A stretch of 64,000 bases of DNA from Rhizophagus irregularis (Eukaryota > Glomeromycota > Glomeromycetes > Glomerales > Glomeraceae). The first letter of the stretch is position 1, and each line of letters begins with the position of its first letter. The notes under the pieces were generated by a model, which was not told the DNA's origin, made no database searches, and saw only the letters and a program-made list of their open reading frames with translations. Below, one piece after another: positions 1-10,938 of the stretch. The stretch lies in contig NC_089436.1 of the NCBI RefSeq assembly GCF_026210795.1, positions 5,232,511 to 5,296,510 of the forward strand, written 5' to 3'. Made by a program: the position numbers and the translations under genes.

Positions 1-16
1 TTAGATTAATTTTTGA

Positions 17-55
17 AGTCACATGACTCTGATCATGAAGAATCTTCACGATAGA
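17..55. repeat. short fragment matching the coiled-coil family gene
   Basis: This stretch (AGTCACATGACTCTGATCAT and onward to TCTTCACG) matches positions 3187-3221 inside the minus-strand coiled-coil gene with only a few differences. It is probably the edge of another degraded copy of that family, cut by the inverted-repeat element that begins at about position 88. Too short for an independent call. Confidence 0.4.
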
Positions 56-87
56 GTTTGGATCTGACCTTTGACATTTGGATTTAA

Positions 88-1004
88 ATCCAGATTTAGA
101 GCTCCAAACAGGTCAGCCAAATTCAGGTAACCTGACCTGACCTGACCTGAAATTCAGCTCAGGTATGAAGATTGACCTGACCTGATTGACCTGTTGACCT
201 GAAACTATTGATTCTACTATATAATAAAAGTGAGTTGCAGTATTGCGATTCACTTTTTTATATTGATTTTATATAATAAAAGTGAGTTGCAGTATTGCGA
301 TTCACTTTTTTATATAGATTCTATATAAAAAAAGTGAGTTGCGGTATTGGATTCACTTTTTTATATTGATTTTATATAATAAAAGTGAGTTGCAATATTG
401 CGATTCACTTTTTTATATTAATTCTATATAAAAAAAGTGAATTGCAATACCCAACTCACTTTTTTTAAATAGAATCTATATAAAAAAGTGAATCGCAATA
501 CTGCAACTCACTTTTTTTATACAAAATCAATATAAAAAAGTAAATTGCAGTATTGTGATTCACTTTTTTATATGATTTTAATATAAAAATGTTGAATCGC
601 AATATTTTGAGAAAAAACGTTGCAAAAACGTTTTTTCATAATATTATATTAAAAAATGTTTCGTAATGTTTTTTTTTTGATATTTCAATAATAACGTTGC
701 AAAAACATTTTTTTCATAATGTTATATTAAAAAAAATGTTTTGCAATATTTTTTTTCAATATTTTAATAAAAAACGTTGCAAAAACGTTTTTTTTCATAA
801 TATTATATTAAAAAAAAAAGTTTTGTACCATTTTTTTTCAATACTTTAATAAAAATAGTCCTGAAATTTTTCAGGTTTCAGGTCAGGTCAGGTCAAACAG
901 ACAACCTGATATAACCTGACTTGACCTGACCTGAAAAAAAATTTCAGGTCAGGTTTATCAATTAACCTGACCTGACCTGACCCATTCAGAGCTCTATCTG
1001 GATT
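88..1004. mobile_element. inverted-repeat-bounded element filled with hairpin repeats
   Basis: The ends are inverted copies: AATCCAGATTTAGAGCTC near 87-103 and the complement of GAATCCAGATAGAGCTC near 989-1005. Inside these are inverted blocks of ACCTG/CAGGT pentamers (about 125-205 and 870-985). The core from 215 to 590 is roughly eight copies of a 55-65 bp unit, each a hairpin with arms like AGTGAGTTGC and GCGATTCACT. Positions 600-850 hold about four copies of a second unit, AAAACGTTGCAAAAACGTTTT. There is no coding capacity and I could not find a convincing target-site duplication. It is probably a non-autonomous TIR or foldback-type element. Confidence 0.55.
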
Positions 1005-1124
1005 CTCCCAGTTCGGATTTAAAATCAGAGAGATTCAGTTGCTTCAGTTTCATCCGGATTTATTATATCCGGTTTTATTCGTTTCATCCGAATTTATTAT
1101 ATTCAGTTTTATTCAGTTTTATTA

Positions 1125-1331
1125 TTGATCGGCAGTAATTCCGGCCAAATTATAATTTTGGCCAAAATTGCTATGCCTATCATATCCTTTTTTGGCGATA
1201 ACCATTCCACAAATTTTGATTTTTCCAAAAAATGAAAATTTCCTTTTTCGAATTTGTGTAACATCAATTTCCTAAAATGGAAATTATAATTCTGGTCAAA
1301 TTTATAATTTGGACAGAATTATGATGATCAA
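1125..1331. mobile_element. 207-bp MITE with TTA target duplication
   Basis: The left end TTGATCGGCAGTAATTCCGG and the complement of the right end (TTGATCATCATAATTCTGTC) are inverted repeats that extend about 38 bp, and the sequence is flanked on both sides by TTA (1122-1124 and 1332-1334). A 3-bp TTA duplication with long TIRs fits a PIF/Harbinger-derived Tourist-like MITE. It has no coding capacity. TA would also fit as the duplication, so the superfamily call is tentative. Confidence 0.6.
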
Positions 1332-1334
1332 TTA

Positions 1335-2480
1335 CGTATGCGTATGAAACTTCTGCCCGAATTACTCACCCTGCAAATTTGATATTTTTTGATATTTATT
1401 CCCTTTATTTGATTGGGTAAAAATGGTAAGCCTTCTTTTTTTTATGTTTTGCTTTTTGTAATTTGACATTTTTTAAAACAATTTAGGGTAAGATTTTTAT
1501 TTAAGGTATGTCTGCTACTCTGTCTTTCTTATTTTCTATTGCTTTCCTTTATTTAAAAGATACTAACCAGTTTTTTTTCTTTTTCTCTTTATTTTAATGG
1601 GTGGTGTCAGTCAATTATTATTTGTTTTTAATTATTTTATTCACTCTTTTTGTCTTCCTATTATTATATTTTTTTCATTTTTATGCTCCATTTTTTACTT
1701 TTTTTTTGGTACCTATTACTTTTTTTATTTTCATTTTACTTTTTTTTTGTTCTTTGCATTTCCTTTGCTTATTTTTACTTTCTTTCATTCTCTACCATCT
1801 TTTTTTACTCCCTTCTCATCTTTATTAATTTTTTTTTTGATTTTATTTATTTCTTGTAATAATTTTTTTAATATAGTTTTAGTTATTTCTTCTTTATAGC
1901 TTTTTTTGGAAGGTTTTATGGCATAAACAAAGAGGGGAAATAAGTTTTTCTTTAATTATAGAATTAATAATCAAGTCAATTATCAGTAGCTTAGTTGGAT
2001 TCAGTTTTAACTATGATTTAGTTAGTGAATATATGTCTTAGAACGTTGCTATTATGTATTTGTTTTAGGTTTATTAATTAAATAAAGAAAAATGCATGTT
2101 ATTAACAAAAAAAAATTGTAAAATTTACTAACATTACGATTGTAAAAATCAATATGAACAGAACTGTTACATTATATAAAAACTGAATTATGTCAAAAAT
2201 GAAATTTATTGACAAAAACGACTGTAAGAAATTTCCCTTCCCTAACTCCTTCCCATGGTTCGCGTCTAAAGGGCTTGTGTCCAATCCTCCCTTCCCCACT
2301 TAGCAGCCTGGATTCATGTCTAATGGTGAGAAAAAAAAGTTTCAGTTTGTTAGAAACGTTGCAAAAGAAATATTATTAAACAAATAACTAATCAAAACTT
2401 ACCATGTAAATGATGTAATAGGGGTGCTTTGCAATGCCCTGCGTAAATTATTTGTTTTATTTAAAATTTAATAAATAATA
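1335..2480. other. gene-free T-rich stretch
   Basis: No supported gene. Positions 1400-1900 are extremely T-rich on the plus strand, which opens all three frames with Phe/Leu/Ile-rich translations typical of low complexity. The remainder is AT-rich with no repeat structure I can define. Confidence 0.6.
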
Positions 2481-2484
2481 CTGG

Positions 2485-2660
2485 CTGAAATTAAACCAGA
2501 TTTATTATATCTGAATTATTATATCCGGATTAAACCGGATTTATTATATCCAGATTAACTGAAGGAAACCGGATTTATTATATTCGGATTGAACCGAAGG
2601 AAACTGGATTTATTCGTATCTAATTCGGATTTAAAAAATAAATCCAGTTTGAAACTCTAC
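2485..2660. repeat. CCGGATTTATTATATCCGG-type short repeats
   Basis: About five variants of the near-palindrome CCGGATTTATTATATCCGG lie here. Related copies occur at 1040-1115 (CATCCGGATTTATTATATCC). The two clusters flank the T-rich tract, so they may be parts of one older element. Confidence 0.5.
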
Positions 2661-2703
2661 TTCACGGTTTTATTGTGTGAACTTGTCACTGAATTCACAT
2701 AAT

Positions 2704-3984
2704 CTATAATATTTGTATTTGTGGGTAACTAAGGCTCGAAATAGCATCTGCACTATAAGAGACCTGTTTAATTTTCTCTATTCCTAATGTATTGAATAAT
2801 TTATATAATTTTCTAGCTCTAAGGATTTTTTGGCGCAAATTCACATCTGTTATATCAAGTAAAAGCTGTTTGATTTCTTGATATACCATAGATGTTGCAG
2901 TTTTTTTCTTAACTCCATCAACAACAAAGTTATCAATCATTTTGTCATATTTCTCTATAAAATAGCACCAGTATAAAATTGCTTCTTGACCAACCTTAAT
3001 GGCTTTTCTAAACATGCAAGCTATATTTTGCGCAGTATCTGATGAGCTCGAGTCCTTTTCTAAAATTTGATCTGATGAAAGAGTGTGCGCAGGTGACGAT
3101 AACTGTTGCTTTAACTCCTATTCCACAATTATATTTTTATCCAACTTGGCAATTACTTCATCATGCTGATCAGGTTTAAGTTCTTCCATGTCACATGACT
3201 TCAATCGTGAAGAATCTTCACGGTTTTCAAGATTACATGCTAATTTGGATGCATTAACTTGCGGTTGCTTTGATAAGATACAAGATGCTGATCTTATGTT
3301 TTCAGAACTAGCCTCATAAGATTGTGATAAGTTTTGCTTGTCTTGCTCTGAAGTTAACATGTCCGTGACCTCAGGAATTTTAGTCACATCCTGAGAAATT
3401 ACGAGTGCCTCTTGATCTCTCTGCTTCTTTTCCAGCCTCCTCTCTCTAATCTCATTGCTAATGCTTTTCTTATACGCCTCATCCAAGAAATTGTCCATTT
3501 TCTCATCGTTACCATCAAGGTCACTAGGTGCTCGTTCTACTTCATTATTGAGTTTGTCTATTACAGAATCGGGTACATCAACAGTTGGTACCATCACCAC
3601 TGGCATCGCTTCTTCACCGTTTTGTATCCAACCAAATGACAACGCCATCCCATCCACTGCTGAACTCTGTTCTAATAATGCAAGTCTAGCCTCAAGCTCT
3701 CCGACTCTAGACTTGAGTTCAGCATTCTCAGAATCACGCCTTGCATTCTCTTCAATAATTTGCTTCAGCTTCGTGTTCTCAGCCTCAACCTCAGCAAATC
3801 TTAGTAACTTCTCTTTGAGTTCAGGAATCTCATCATTCTCTTTCATAAGTTCGGCAATCTCAGTTAAGAGCTTGGCATTTAATTCTCTCAATGAATCAGT
3901 GGATTGCATGTTCAATGATAATTTTTTATATGAGATGGAATAATTCAAAAGTTCGTTAGCATAGATAAAAAACCGTGATAACAT
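2704..3984 (-). pseudogene. coiled-coil family protein split by one in-frame TAG
   Basis: A 426-residue minus-strand frame is open except for a single TAG at 3118-3120. The likely start is the Met at 3909 (MQSTDSLRELN), because the upstream 25 residues look like 5' leader. Residues about 1-90 form a heptad-rich coiled coil (LKEKLLRFAEVEAENTKLKQ, then SENAELKSRVGELEARLALL). A Ser/Glu/Lys-rich linker follows. After the TAG the frame resumes at once (ELKQQLSSPAHTL, then DTAQNIACMFRKAIKVGQE), ending in a conserved-looking helical block with LRQKILRARKLYKLFNTLGIEKIKQ and SYPQIQIL. I recognise this as an expanded Rhizophagus family of unknown function. Either the TAG is a nonsense mutation or the gene is read through; I see no good intron around it. 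Two decayed relatives lie at 17-55 and 58,090-58,430. Confidence 0.7.
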
Positions 3985-4409
3985 AATATCCCAACATTAA
4001 CTCTAATCCGATTTCATTTACCCAACGTCAATATTCTGGATAGAATAAAAGGGTCAATTATGCATAGAATACGTGCGGAGTCAGAAATAAATTAGCAATA
4101 TTAAAACTCACCAAAAGTTTATGTTCTCTGCCTAATAAGGTCCTCGAAAGTTCTGAACAAAAAAAATAGATATTGGCTTTGCAAGCTCTGAGTCGCTTCC
4201 TTGTAAATGCACGAAATATTCATATCTTATATTGCGTAGTCTTAGTTTCGCCGATCAGGATTGGCACTCTCATGTGACATTGTGACATGTGGCTGATTTT
4301 TGATTGATAAATTTTTTTCGTAATTTCCTTGACACATCGCTGACTCAGTTCGTAGTAATTTGTCAACAGCCATATATGGAAATATATATATATATGACAT
4401 ATAATCAAA
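3985..4409. promoter_or_regulatory. divergent intergenic region
   Basis: This 425-bp gap lies between the minus-strand coiled-coil gene and the plus-strand CRN gene, so it must hold both upstream regions. A TA-repeat tract (AAATATATATATATATGACA, about 4380-4399) sits 10-30 bp ahead of the proposed ATG at 4410 and may act as a TATA element. Nothing else is recognisable. Confidence 0.35.
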
Positions 4410-7400
4410 ATGTCAAGCTACTCTTCGCTATTTCGAGTACCTTCGCCATTCCGGGTACAAACTAATTTCGAGGAAAATTCCCTACCTGCTAGATCTAACG
4501 CTGTATCCATAAGGTCTTTTACTTGTGTTATACTGAAAAATTACTTGTTTGACCCTCGTTTTTAACTCTCGATTTTTGCGATTGCAGATATAGTGAAATC
4601 CTGGTATTTTGTATCGTTCTAGGTGATAACACTGAAACTGCTTTCCCGGTTAAACTTCCTAGTGACAAGAAAATTGGGGAACTCAGGGAATTAATCACTA
4701 AAATAAATCCAATGAGTTTCGCCAATATTGACGCAAAAGACTTAATCCTATGGCAAGTTAGTATTTCTGACGAAGATGTCGAAAGAATGAAAATTCTTAA
4801 TACCAAGCCTCCTTCTGATATTAACATTGAAGAACTTGGGGGTAAGGTTATGTCCTCTAGGAAAGAAATTAAATTTTACTTCTCTGAAGATCCAGTCGAT
4901 GAACATATCCACATAATAATCGTCCGGCCACAACCGCCCGCCACCACTGGTAAGTGTCTCCCAACGTTTTACCTCTCGAACAAGAAATTTTGCAGTAACA
5001 AAATATTGATTTGGTCTGATCTCTTTTTTTCGCGTTAAAGTAGGTCCCTCTCATCAAGGCGTTCCACAAGGTACGGTATCTCTAGTTAAATTTCCTGTGT
5101 TGTCTTAGTCTTTGTATTCTGGACCGCCATTATTGATACATATAGGTTACTTGCACCGTATCTATTTGTTAATACACTGTGCTTTCTTATTGTTTACAAA
5201 ACATAGTGACGTCGATCGAAGATGCCATGAAAAAGATTTTGGAGGGAATTCATAAACAAATGAACGTAGACAATGTAGACAATAATAAGCCCAAGCCCAT
5301 GGCTCTAAAACAACGTGACCTTAAGCAAGCTATTGATGTGATTGACAGGAATTTTTGTAATTCCTTAGATAAAAAAGAAGCTATAAAAAAAGAAACTCCC
5401 ACGGCAAAGACAAACTATCGAATCCTTTTATGCGGTGGGGCACCTGGCATAGGTAACTTTCATACATTCTCTTGTATGTTTTTACAGCAGATAAAGCGGT
5501 TTTAGCCTTCTAATTAACAAATTCAAACTATAATTCACTAGGAAAGACACGTTATGGAGTTGAATTGTTTAATTGTCTCGACAAAGAATGGAAGATATCA
5601 AAAGGCCAAAAGCCTTACATGCTTTACATGCTTCTTGATTTCTCTAATGGCTATGCTTTAGATGAATACGAAATCCAAGGAGATATGAAAATTGCATCGG
5701 AAATCATTCTTGGATTGCGGTTGGCATACTACTTTTTTGTCAAAAAAAAATATGTGATGAGTTTTGCAATGTTTAGTACAAAAGCCAATGAATATAAACA
5801 TATTTTCAAGTTGGATAATGTCCTCGCGCACATCTACAGCCATGAACACAAAAGACTTCAACCTGGCCAGCATCTTTTCATTTTTCTCCAAATTGATGAA
5901 TTTCAGCTTATTTTTAAAGATCGAAAGGAAAGAGCTGAATTATTTAAACAGTTAATGTATGTTCTTGGGCATCACATGACCGGAAAAATTCCAAACATAT
6001 TCATACAGACTCTACTATCAGGTACAGCACCACAGGACGCAATACGAGCAATGGAACCTTCAATGTATTCTTGTGAACCTCTTGACCTTCCACTGCTTTC
6101 CTTGGAGTCACGCCTTGATATAATGAGGGAATTTGCAACAAATCACGATGTTTCTGATTGTGTATGGGTGCCAAAAATTTGGATACATCAATTACTCCTT
6201 GATACAGGTGGTCTTCCACGTGCTTTGGAATACCTTTTTACAGAATTATTCGGGCAAAATTTTACAAATATTAAGGAATTTTTTGAAAATCTCGAAAAAA
6301 GGATCCCAATCCCATCAACAATCTATGCAATCTATGCCAATGTCGCAAACGATATTAATAGTGCATATAAAATCAAAGCTTATGCTAGAAACCATAAAAT
6401 TCTCATATACGAGCTTATTTACAGAAATATTATGGTAATCGAATCAGATATGTCTGATGAGTTACAAGATGGTAACTCTACTGAAAAATTAGAACATTTG
6501 GAGCGTGATAGGCACTTGATACTAAGGAAATTGGAAGGAAAAGATAAAGTTCTAATTGATATACCATACTTCTTTATGTATCTTTATGCTGATGTCCTTG
6601 GAATTTTTACAGAAAATCTAAATAAAGCATTTTTACCTGATTCAGATTGGTCATGGAATAATTGGGAAATATTTATTGCGGATTTTATAGCATCACACAT
6701 CACTATGATTGATGTGCTGAAAAAAGAAAAATTATTAAAACTTGGAGATTTCTTTCGTGGTGCACAGGGTAGCGATTTTACACTGGGCCTGTTGATCAAT
6801 TTTGAACCTGTTGAAATCTATGAATTAAAACATCAATTTCCATGCCTGAACCTTTCTGCAAAAGCGGGAAAAACTGCTATGTTAAAGCCAGGTTACATTA
6901 TGATCAATGGTTATTCGGCACCATTTGCAGATGTTTTCTTTTTAGTAGATAACCCTGAGCCCATTCTTATTGCTGTTCAATGCAGATGGAGAAAAGTATC
7001 TCTTGATTTGGAAACAATCAAAGATGAGCATAAGAAAAATGCAGGTGTTTCTAGTAAAATGAAAGAAAAAGCCAGAAAATTGAGGAACGATGCCAATACA
7101 GCGAGCAAAAAGAAGGGAGATGAGTTACGATATGAGGCAGAGCAATATACACAACTTGCTAATCTTTTGAGCAAATACCGTATCATTACAATTTTTATTA
7201 CCACTCAGCGGTTTAGTGAGGAATTAGAATGCATCCCTGAGGATTGTATTCTGATTCATCAAGAAAATTTTGATACTTTCTTCGGACCTGTATTTTCTTC
7301 TCGTGCCAAGTTTGTAATGACTAGAGATTCAAATCCAAATATGAGTACTGCAAGTCAATTGGCATCAAGATACGAAGCAATTAGTGAAGATATGGGGGAG

Positions 7401-7568
7401 AGAATAGAAAAAACTAGAAAGAGAAGGACCTTTATGTCACATGAAGATTTCTGTAAAGAATTTCCGGAATTAGCTAGTGATGATGAGATCCGAAGTAATT
7501 TTGTTTACTACCCATACCGTCCACATATAGAATCCTTTGAACATCCAAACAAGAGAACACGTGTTTAA
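4410..7568 (+). CDS. Crinkler-type effector: Ubl header, P-loop NTPase, nuclease-like domain
   Basis: Proposed exons are 4410-4513, 4588-4949, 5044-5070 (27 nt), 5207-5452 and 5542-7568, giving 921 residues with every junction in phase at GT...AG. The first exon is the least certain; the recognisable header starts at EILVFCIVLGDNTETAFPVK (4595). The header ends with the typical DEHIHIIIVRPQPP. The linker GPSHQGVPQ is the 27-nt exon. The Walker A motif GGAPGIGKT (about residues 241-249) is assembled across the last intron, and Walker B is LFIFLQIDEF (D about 365). GGLPRALEYLF resembles a sensor-2 region. The C-terminal part has APFADVFFLVDN and LIAVQCRWRK, compatible with a restriction-endonuclease fold. 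In the published CR-effector scheme (header, NTPase, REase) such proteins are secreted or self-acting nucleases; no signal peptide is visible here. It is convergent with the kinase-type CRN gene downstream. Confidence 0.8.
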
Positions 7569-8383
7569 GATAAAACCTTTTTCGACTTTTTTTTCTACCG
7601 CGTTGGATTTCGTCATTGTTAATATTTTATGAATAATGTCATTCTTTATCACATTACACAATGCACATATATTCACATGTATACATAAAAAGTGACTTGT
7701 AGTTTTATTTTATTAATAAAGTATCACATGCATTATATAAAACTCAATACAGTATAACAGCGTAATCATGTAGCATTTCAAATAACTGATATAACAAGTT
7801 AAATGCATTTATTTATTTTTTTTGCACAATACACCGTAAAATTAAAAATAAAGCAACAATGGACGAAATCTTTATCAATAAAATAAGAGAAAAAAAAATT
7901 GGTGCTATAGAAGCGAAATGAAATAAACTTCTTCAGGAAAGGAACTATCCATTTCCTCAGCCACCAATGATTTCCTGCAACCAAAATGAAGTTAGATGAA
8001 CTATTGTTAGGAGAATTAGTTAGTAACATTATCATTTCGTGACTACCCAAGAAATCCTGTCAGTACACAAATAAAAATCATGTGACAGCGTGAAAAAAAT
8101 TCACGCACTTTTGCCAAGAAAAATTTTTTATTAATACATGCGAAAAATAAATACAAATGTTCGGGACTCTGCCCGTGATACATGACGTCTATGCTATGGC
8201 TAATCCTACAGTCTAACTAACCACCTGACATTTACGTGACTTGGAAATTCGCCCCTCCTTCTTTACGAAATGTCTGTAAAATACATGATTATTAATTATA
8301 AGAAATTAGCCGTTAGCCATTAAGGCGCTTCGCAGGTGCTTCGCAAGATTGCAAGAAATAGGAATTTGCGAAATAATAAATTC
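7569..8383. other. intergenic space between convergent CRN genes
   Basis: It contains the 3' flanks of both genes. I see no coding segment; the small minus-strand frame around 7800-8050 has no family signature. No clear terminator or repeat is visible. Confidence 0.5.
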
Positions 8384-10104
8384 TTACGTATTATATCTAT
8401 CTAGCAAGTTAGAGTATTTGAGCTGTTCCTCCTCGAAAAGCTTTCTCTTCTTTTTTGTGTCCTCCCGACTTGCCATACCGAAGTCAATCAGATAGACGTC
8501 ACCGTCATCGTTAATTAAGATGTTTTCCTCCCGAATGTCATTGTGGAGGATGCCATACTTGTGGATCGCTTCTAATCCCTTAATAGCCCTTGTCTTCTGC
8601 TGTTTCTTTATTTTTTGGTCGCTCAACGAAGTGCCGACAATAGTCATGCCGATAACGAAGCTCATACCTCCTCCATAATATCCATAACAGACCAACTTGG
8701 GGATATACTTGCCTTGAATATCAGCTAGATCTTTGTACATCTCTACTTCTTTCTGCATTTCTTCCAGAACATACGATGGGGCCTTAGATAAGTCTGCACT
8801 CTTCAGAGCAATCATATCTCCACGAAATTCGCATAGGAGAGTCTTTCCACTTCGTCCTTCACCTAGTATGCTCTTAAACTTGAAGTCTGCGAAGCTAAAC
8901 TTTTGCTGGTTTACTGGGACGTTAGAAGATGATTGTTGATTCGAAAAGGTGCTGGAAGCCTGATTAGTTAATGAAGAGCTGGATGATGATTTTGAGTTTG
9001 ATCGAAGAGTACGTGAATTATTATCCCCTTGAGCCGGCACTAGTACTTGAGGTTTAGGAGAGTTGGGATTCTCTTTCGCCTGTCGAGTTAGATAAGCATA
9101 TGCCTTGAGAACTGGTGGAGATTCGGATTGTAGTGGAAGGGTTTTTGAGATCCAGAGCTTCGTGTGTTCTCGGCATAGAAACCAGTGATTATCATAGGTG
9201 GTAAGAATACCGTATCTAAGTTCGTTTCCTCCCATATAATTATAGATTTGTTGAATTACATCCTTGCCCTTACTCGTATTATAAAACTCGGGAAATGTCT
9301 GTTCACCCATGTCTTCTAAAACATGCTTTCTTTTTGCCTCAATCACCAAGATCAACGAACCCACGAGATGACAGGTGAAATCCGGTATGCCAGGAGAAGT
9401 AGGTGGACGTTTTGAAAAATTATAATCTGGTCCCATAAGCTTATTTAACATCAAACAAATGTTGATAGATATAGCAACGCGAACATCCTCTTCATTGACT
9501 ATCTCTATATCTTGGTTAAATTGTGGCCTCTCGAATATCGGTTGTTGGTCGAAGCGGAATTGATTTACTAGCTCAAAAAAGTCTCCCCATAGTTGTACAC
9601 TTGTCGGTGGGTCACCATTAACCTTTGTAGTGGTCTTCGATTTAGTACAGTCCGGAGAATATGTTATGGGTGGTGGAATACACGACAAAGCCTCTTCTAA
9701 GCTGAGAACTGGAAACGAATGCGTGTTAATATTACAAGGGCAAATGACGAAAAATTAGCCGTTAAGGCACTTTGTACAGACTGTACCAGACACTTACGTG
9801 GCAACTTTACGATGACATGGATATGTTCTTCGGGAGGTGAGTCTGGAAAATATTTCGAAATCTTTCTTATTGCCAACAGCTCGTCACTGTCCTGGAAAAT
9901 TAGATTTCTTAATTGATCGTCCTGATCGCCAGGGATTGTCACCTTCCATAGTTTCAAGTCTTTCGCCTTGAAATTAGCTGGAACATCTATTTTTTCTTTT
10001 ATAGCCTCCTTGAGGTGGCCAACAAGCCGGTCCTTATCTATATCGACAGGAAAAGCGTTCGCGAGTGTATTTCCTTTGACGAGACATAGTAAAGTGATAG
10101 ACAT
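8384..10104 (-). CDS. Crinkler-type effector: Ubl header, PD-(D/E)XK nuclease, protein kinase
   Basis: Two exons, 10104-9798 and 9708-8384, with an 89-nt GTAAGT...CAG intron, give 543 residues. The header is MSITLLCLVKGNTLANAFPV to EEHIHVIVKLP (1-102). The junction reads KLP-LLSLEEALSCIPPP. A PD-(D/E)XK-like nuclease follows: GIPDF (D about 212) and LVIEAKRK (E226, K228). After a Ser-rich linker comes a protein kinase with glycine loop LGEGRSGKT, Lys in DMIALKSADL (about 405), catalytic loop HNDIREEN (H491, D493) and YLIDFGMAS (D511). The catalytic loop has N in place of the usual R of HRD, so it is a non-RD-like kinase, but it keeps the Lys, both Asp and Asn residues. Its end is short: the C-lobe stops about 30 residues after DFG, so it resembles the compact RIO/Bud32-like kinases of CR effectors. 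Header + REase + kinase is a known CR arrangement. TATATAAG lies 9-16 bp upstream of the ATG. Confidence 0.85.
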
Positions 10105-10497
10105 GTTTTCGGCTTATATAGTATTTTTTGTGAAATATTATTGGTGGAAACTGGCGGACAAGAATAAAAAAGATTTTATTTGCGAAAAAAATACTGAGGC
10201 AGACTATATGTGAGAAATTATTCTGTTTCACAAGCCTGCCGTATGGTCGGTCACATTGCATCATAGGTGCAACAATCGCCTATTCACTGCGCCTCCCTAA
10301 CTGTGAAGTTTTTTATATAGACTGGTTCGGATAAAAATGTTAGATTTATAGTCCTGCATCATTACACGTGACCCGTTTCTCATATACGTTCGATAAAATA
10401 ATACTTTATTTATGAAATAAAAAACGTTGCCAGTAGTTGGCCTAAAATACATAAAATTTGTGACTATATCGCTATTACATGATGTGAATAAAAAAAT

Positions 10498-10938
10498 CTA
10501 ATTATCTTTGCTTAGTACTTTTGGCACCCTTTCAGTGGAAGGATACATGATAACATTGATTCCCTTTTCACCACCATAGATTTGTTGAGGTTGCATGAAG
10601 AAGTGAGTAAAAATTCTGTCTTGCGGTTCCATTCTTTCAGCACCCTCTACTTTGAAGTATTCGTTGTTACTCAAGTTGTGGATTACTACGCTATCAGATA
10701 TGAAGGCGACCTTATATAAAGCCAAGCTGGTCGAATCTATATCTTGAAATCGATCTAGATGACAGATTCTGATTGCCTCCGCAAGAGAAGAGACTCTATT
10801 ATTGTTAGCATTAGATATCGTTACATTGAAAATATTTCTCCCCTCTCTGGGAATGAGACAGTTGAGAATAATATCTCCACCAGCGAGAAACTTGTCAAGC
10901 TTGTCAGGCTTATCGGGAACCTCGGACTTATCAGACAT
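10498..10938 (-). CDS. Crinkler header-only protein
   Basis: An intact 146-aa frame. Residues 22-40 (IILNCLIPREGRNIFNVTI) align in pattern with the header start of the two neighbouring CRN genes (hydrophobic strand, Cys, polar turn, Phe-x-Val). The middle (SLAEAIRICHLDRFQD and TSLALYKVAFI) matches the header helix and the LxLWKV strand, and GINVIMYP matches the terminal HIHVIVKLP strand. No effector domain follows: the frame stops 13 residues after that strand. A short Lys/Asp/Pro-rich N-terminus (MSDKSEVPDKPDKLDKF) replaces the usual immediate start. It could be a free header (an adaptor or competitor) or the remnant of a longer gene. It lies 393 bp upstream of the kinase-type gene, on the same strand. 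A TATATATA tract at about 10,985-10,992 lies about 50 bp upstream of the ATG. Confidence 0.65.
   Translation of the reverse strand: MSDKSEVPDKPDKLDKFLAGGDIILNCLIPREGRNIFNVTISNANNNRVSSLAEAIRICHLDRFQDIDSTSLALYKVAFISDSVVIHNLSNNEYFKVEGAERMEPQDRIFTHFFMQPQQIYGGEKGINVIMYPSTERVPKVLSKDN

Noticed and set aside
1597-1899. Three overlapping plus-strand frames rich in Phe/Leu
   Set aside because: They follow from a T-rich strand; no start context, no family features, all frames open together.
3412-3943. Plus-strand frames opposite the coiled-coil gene
   Set aside because: Antisense shadows of a gene with recognisable family sequence on the minus strand.
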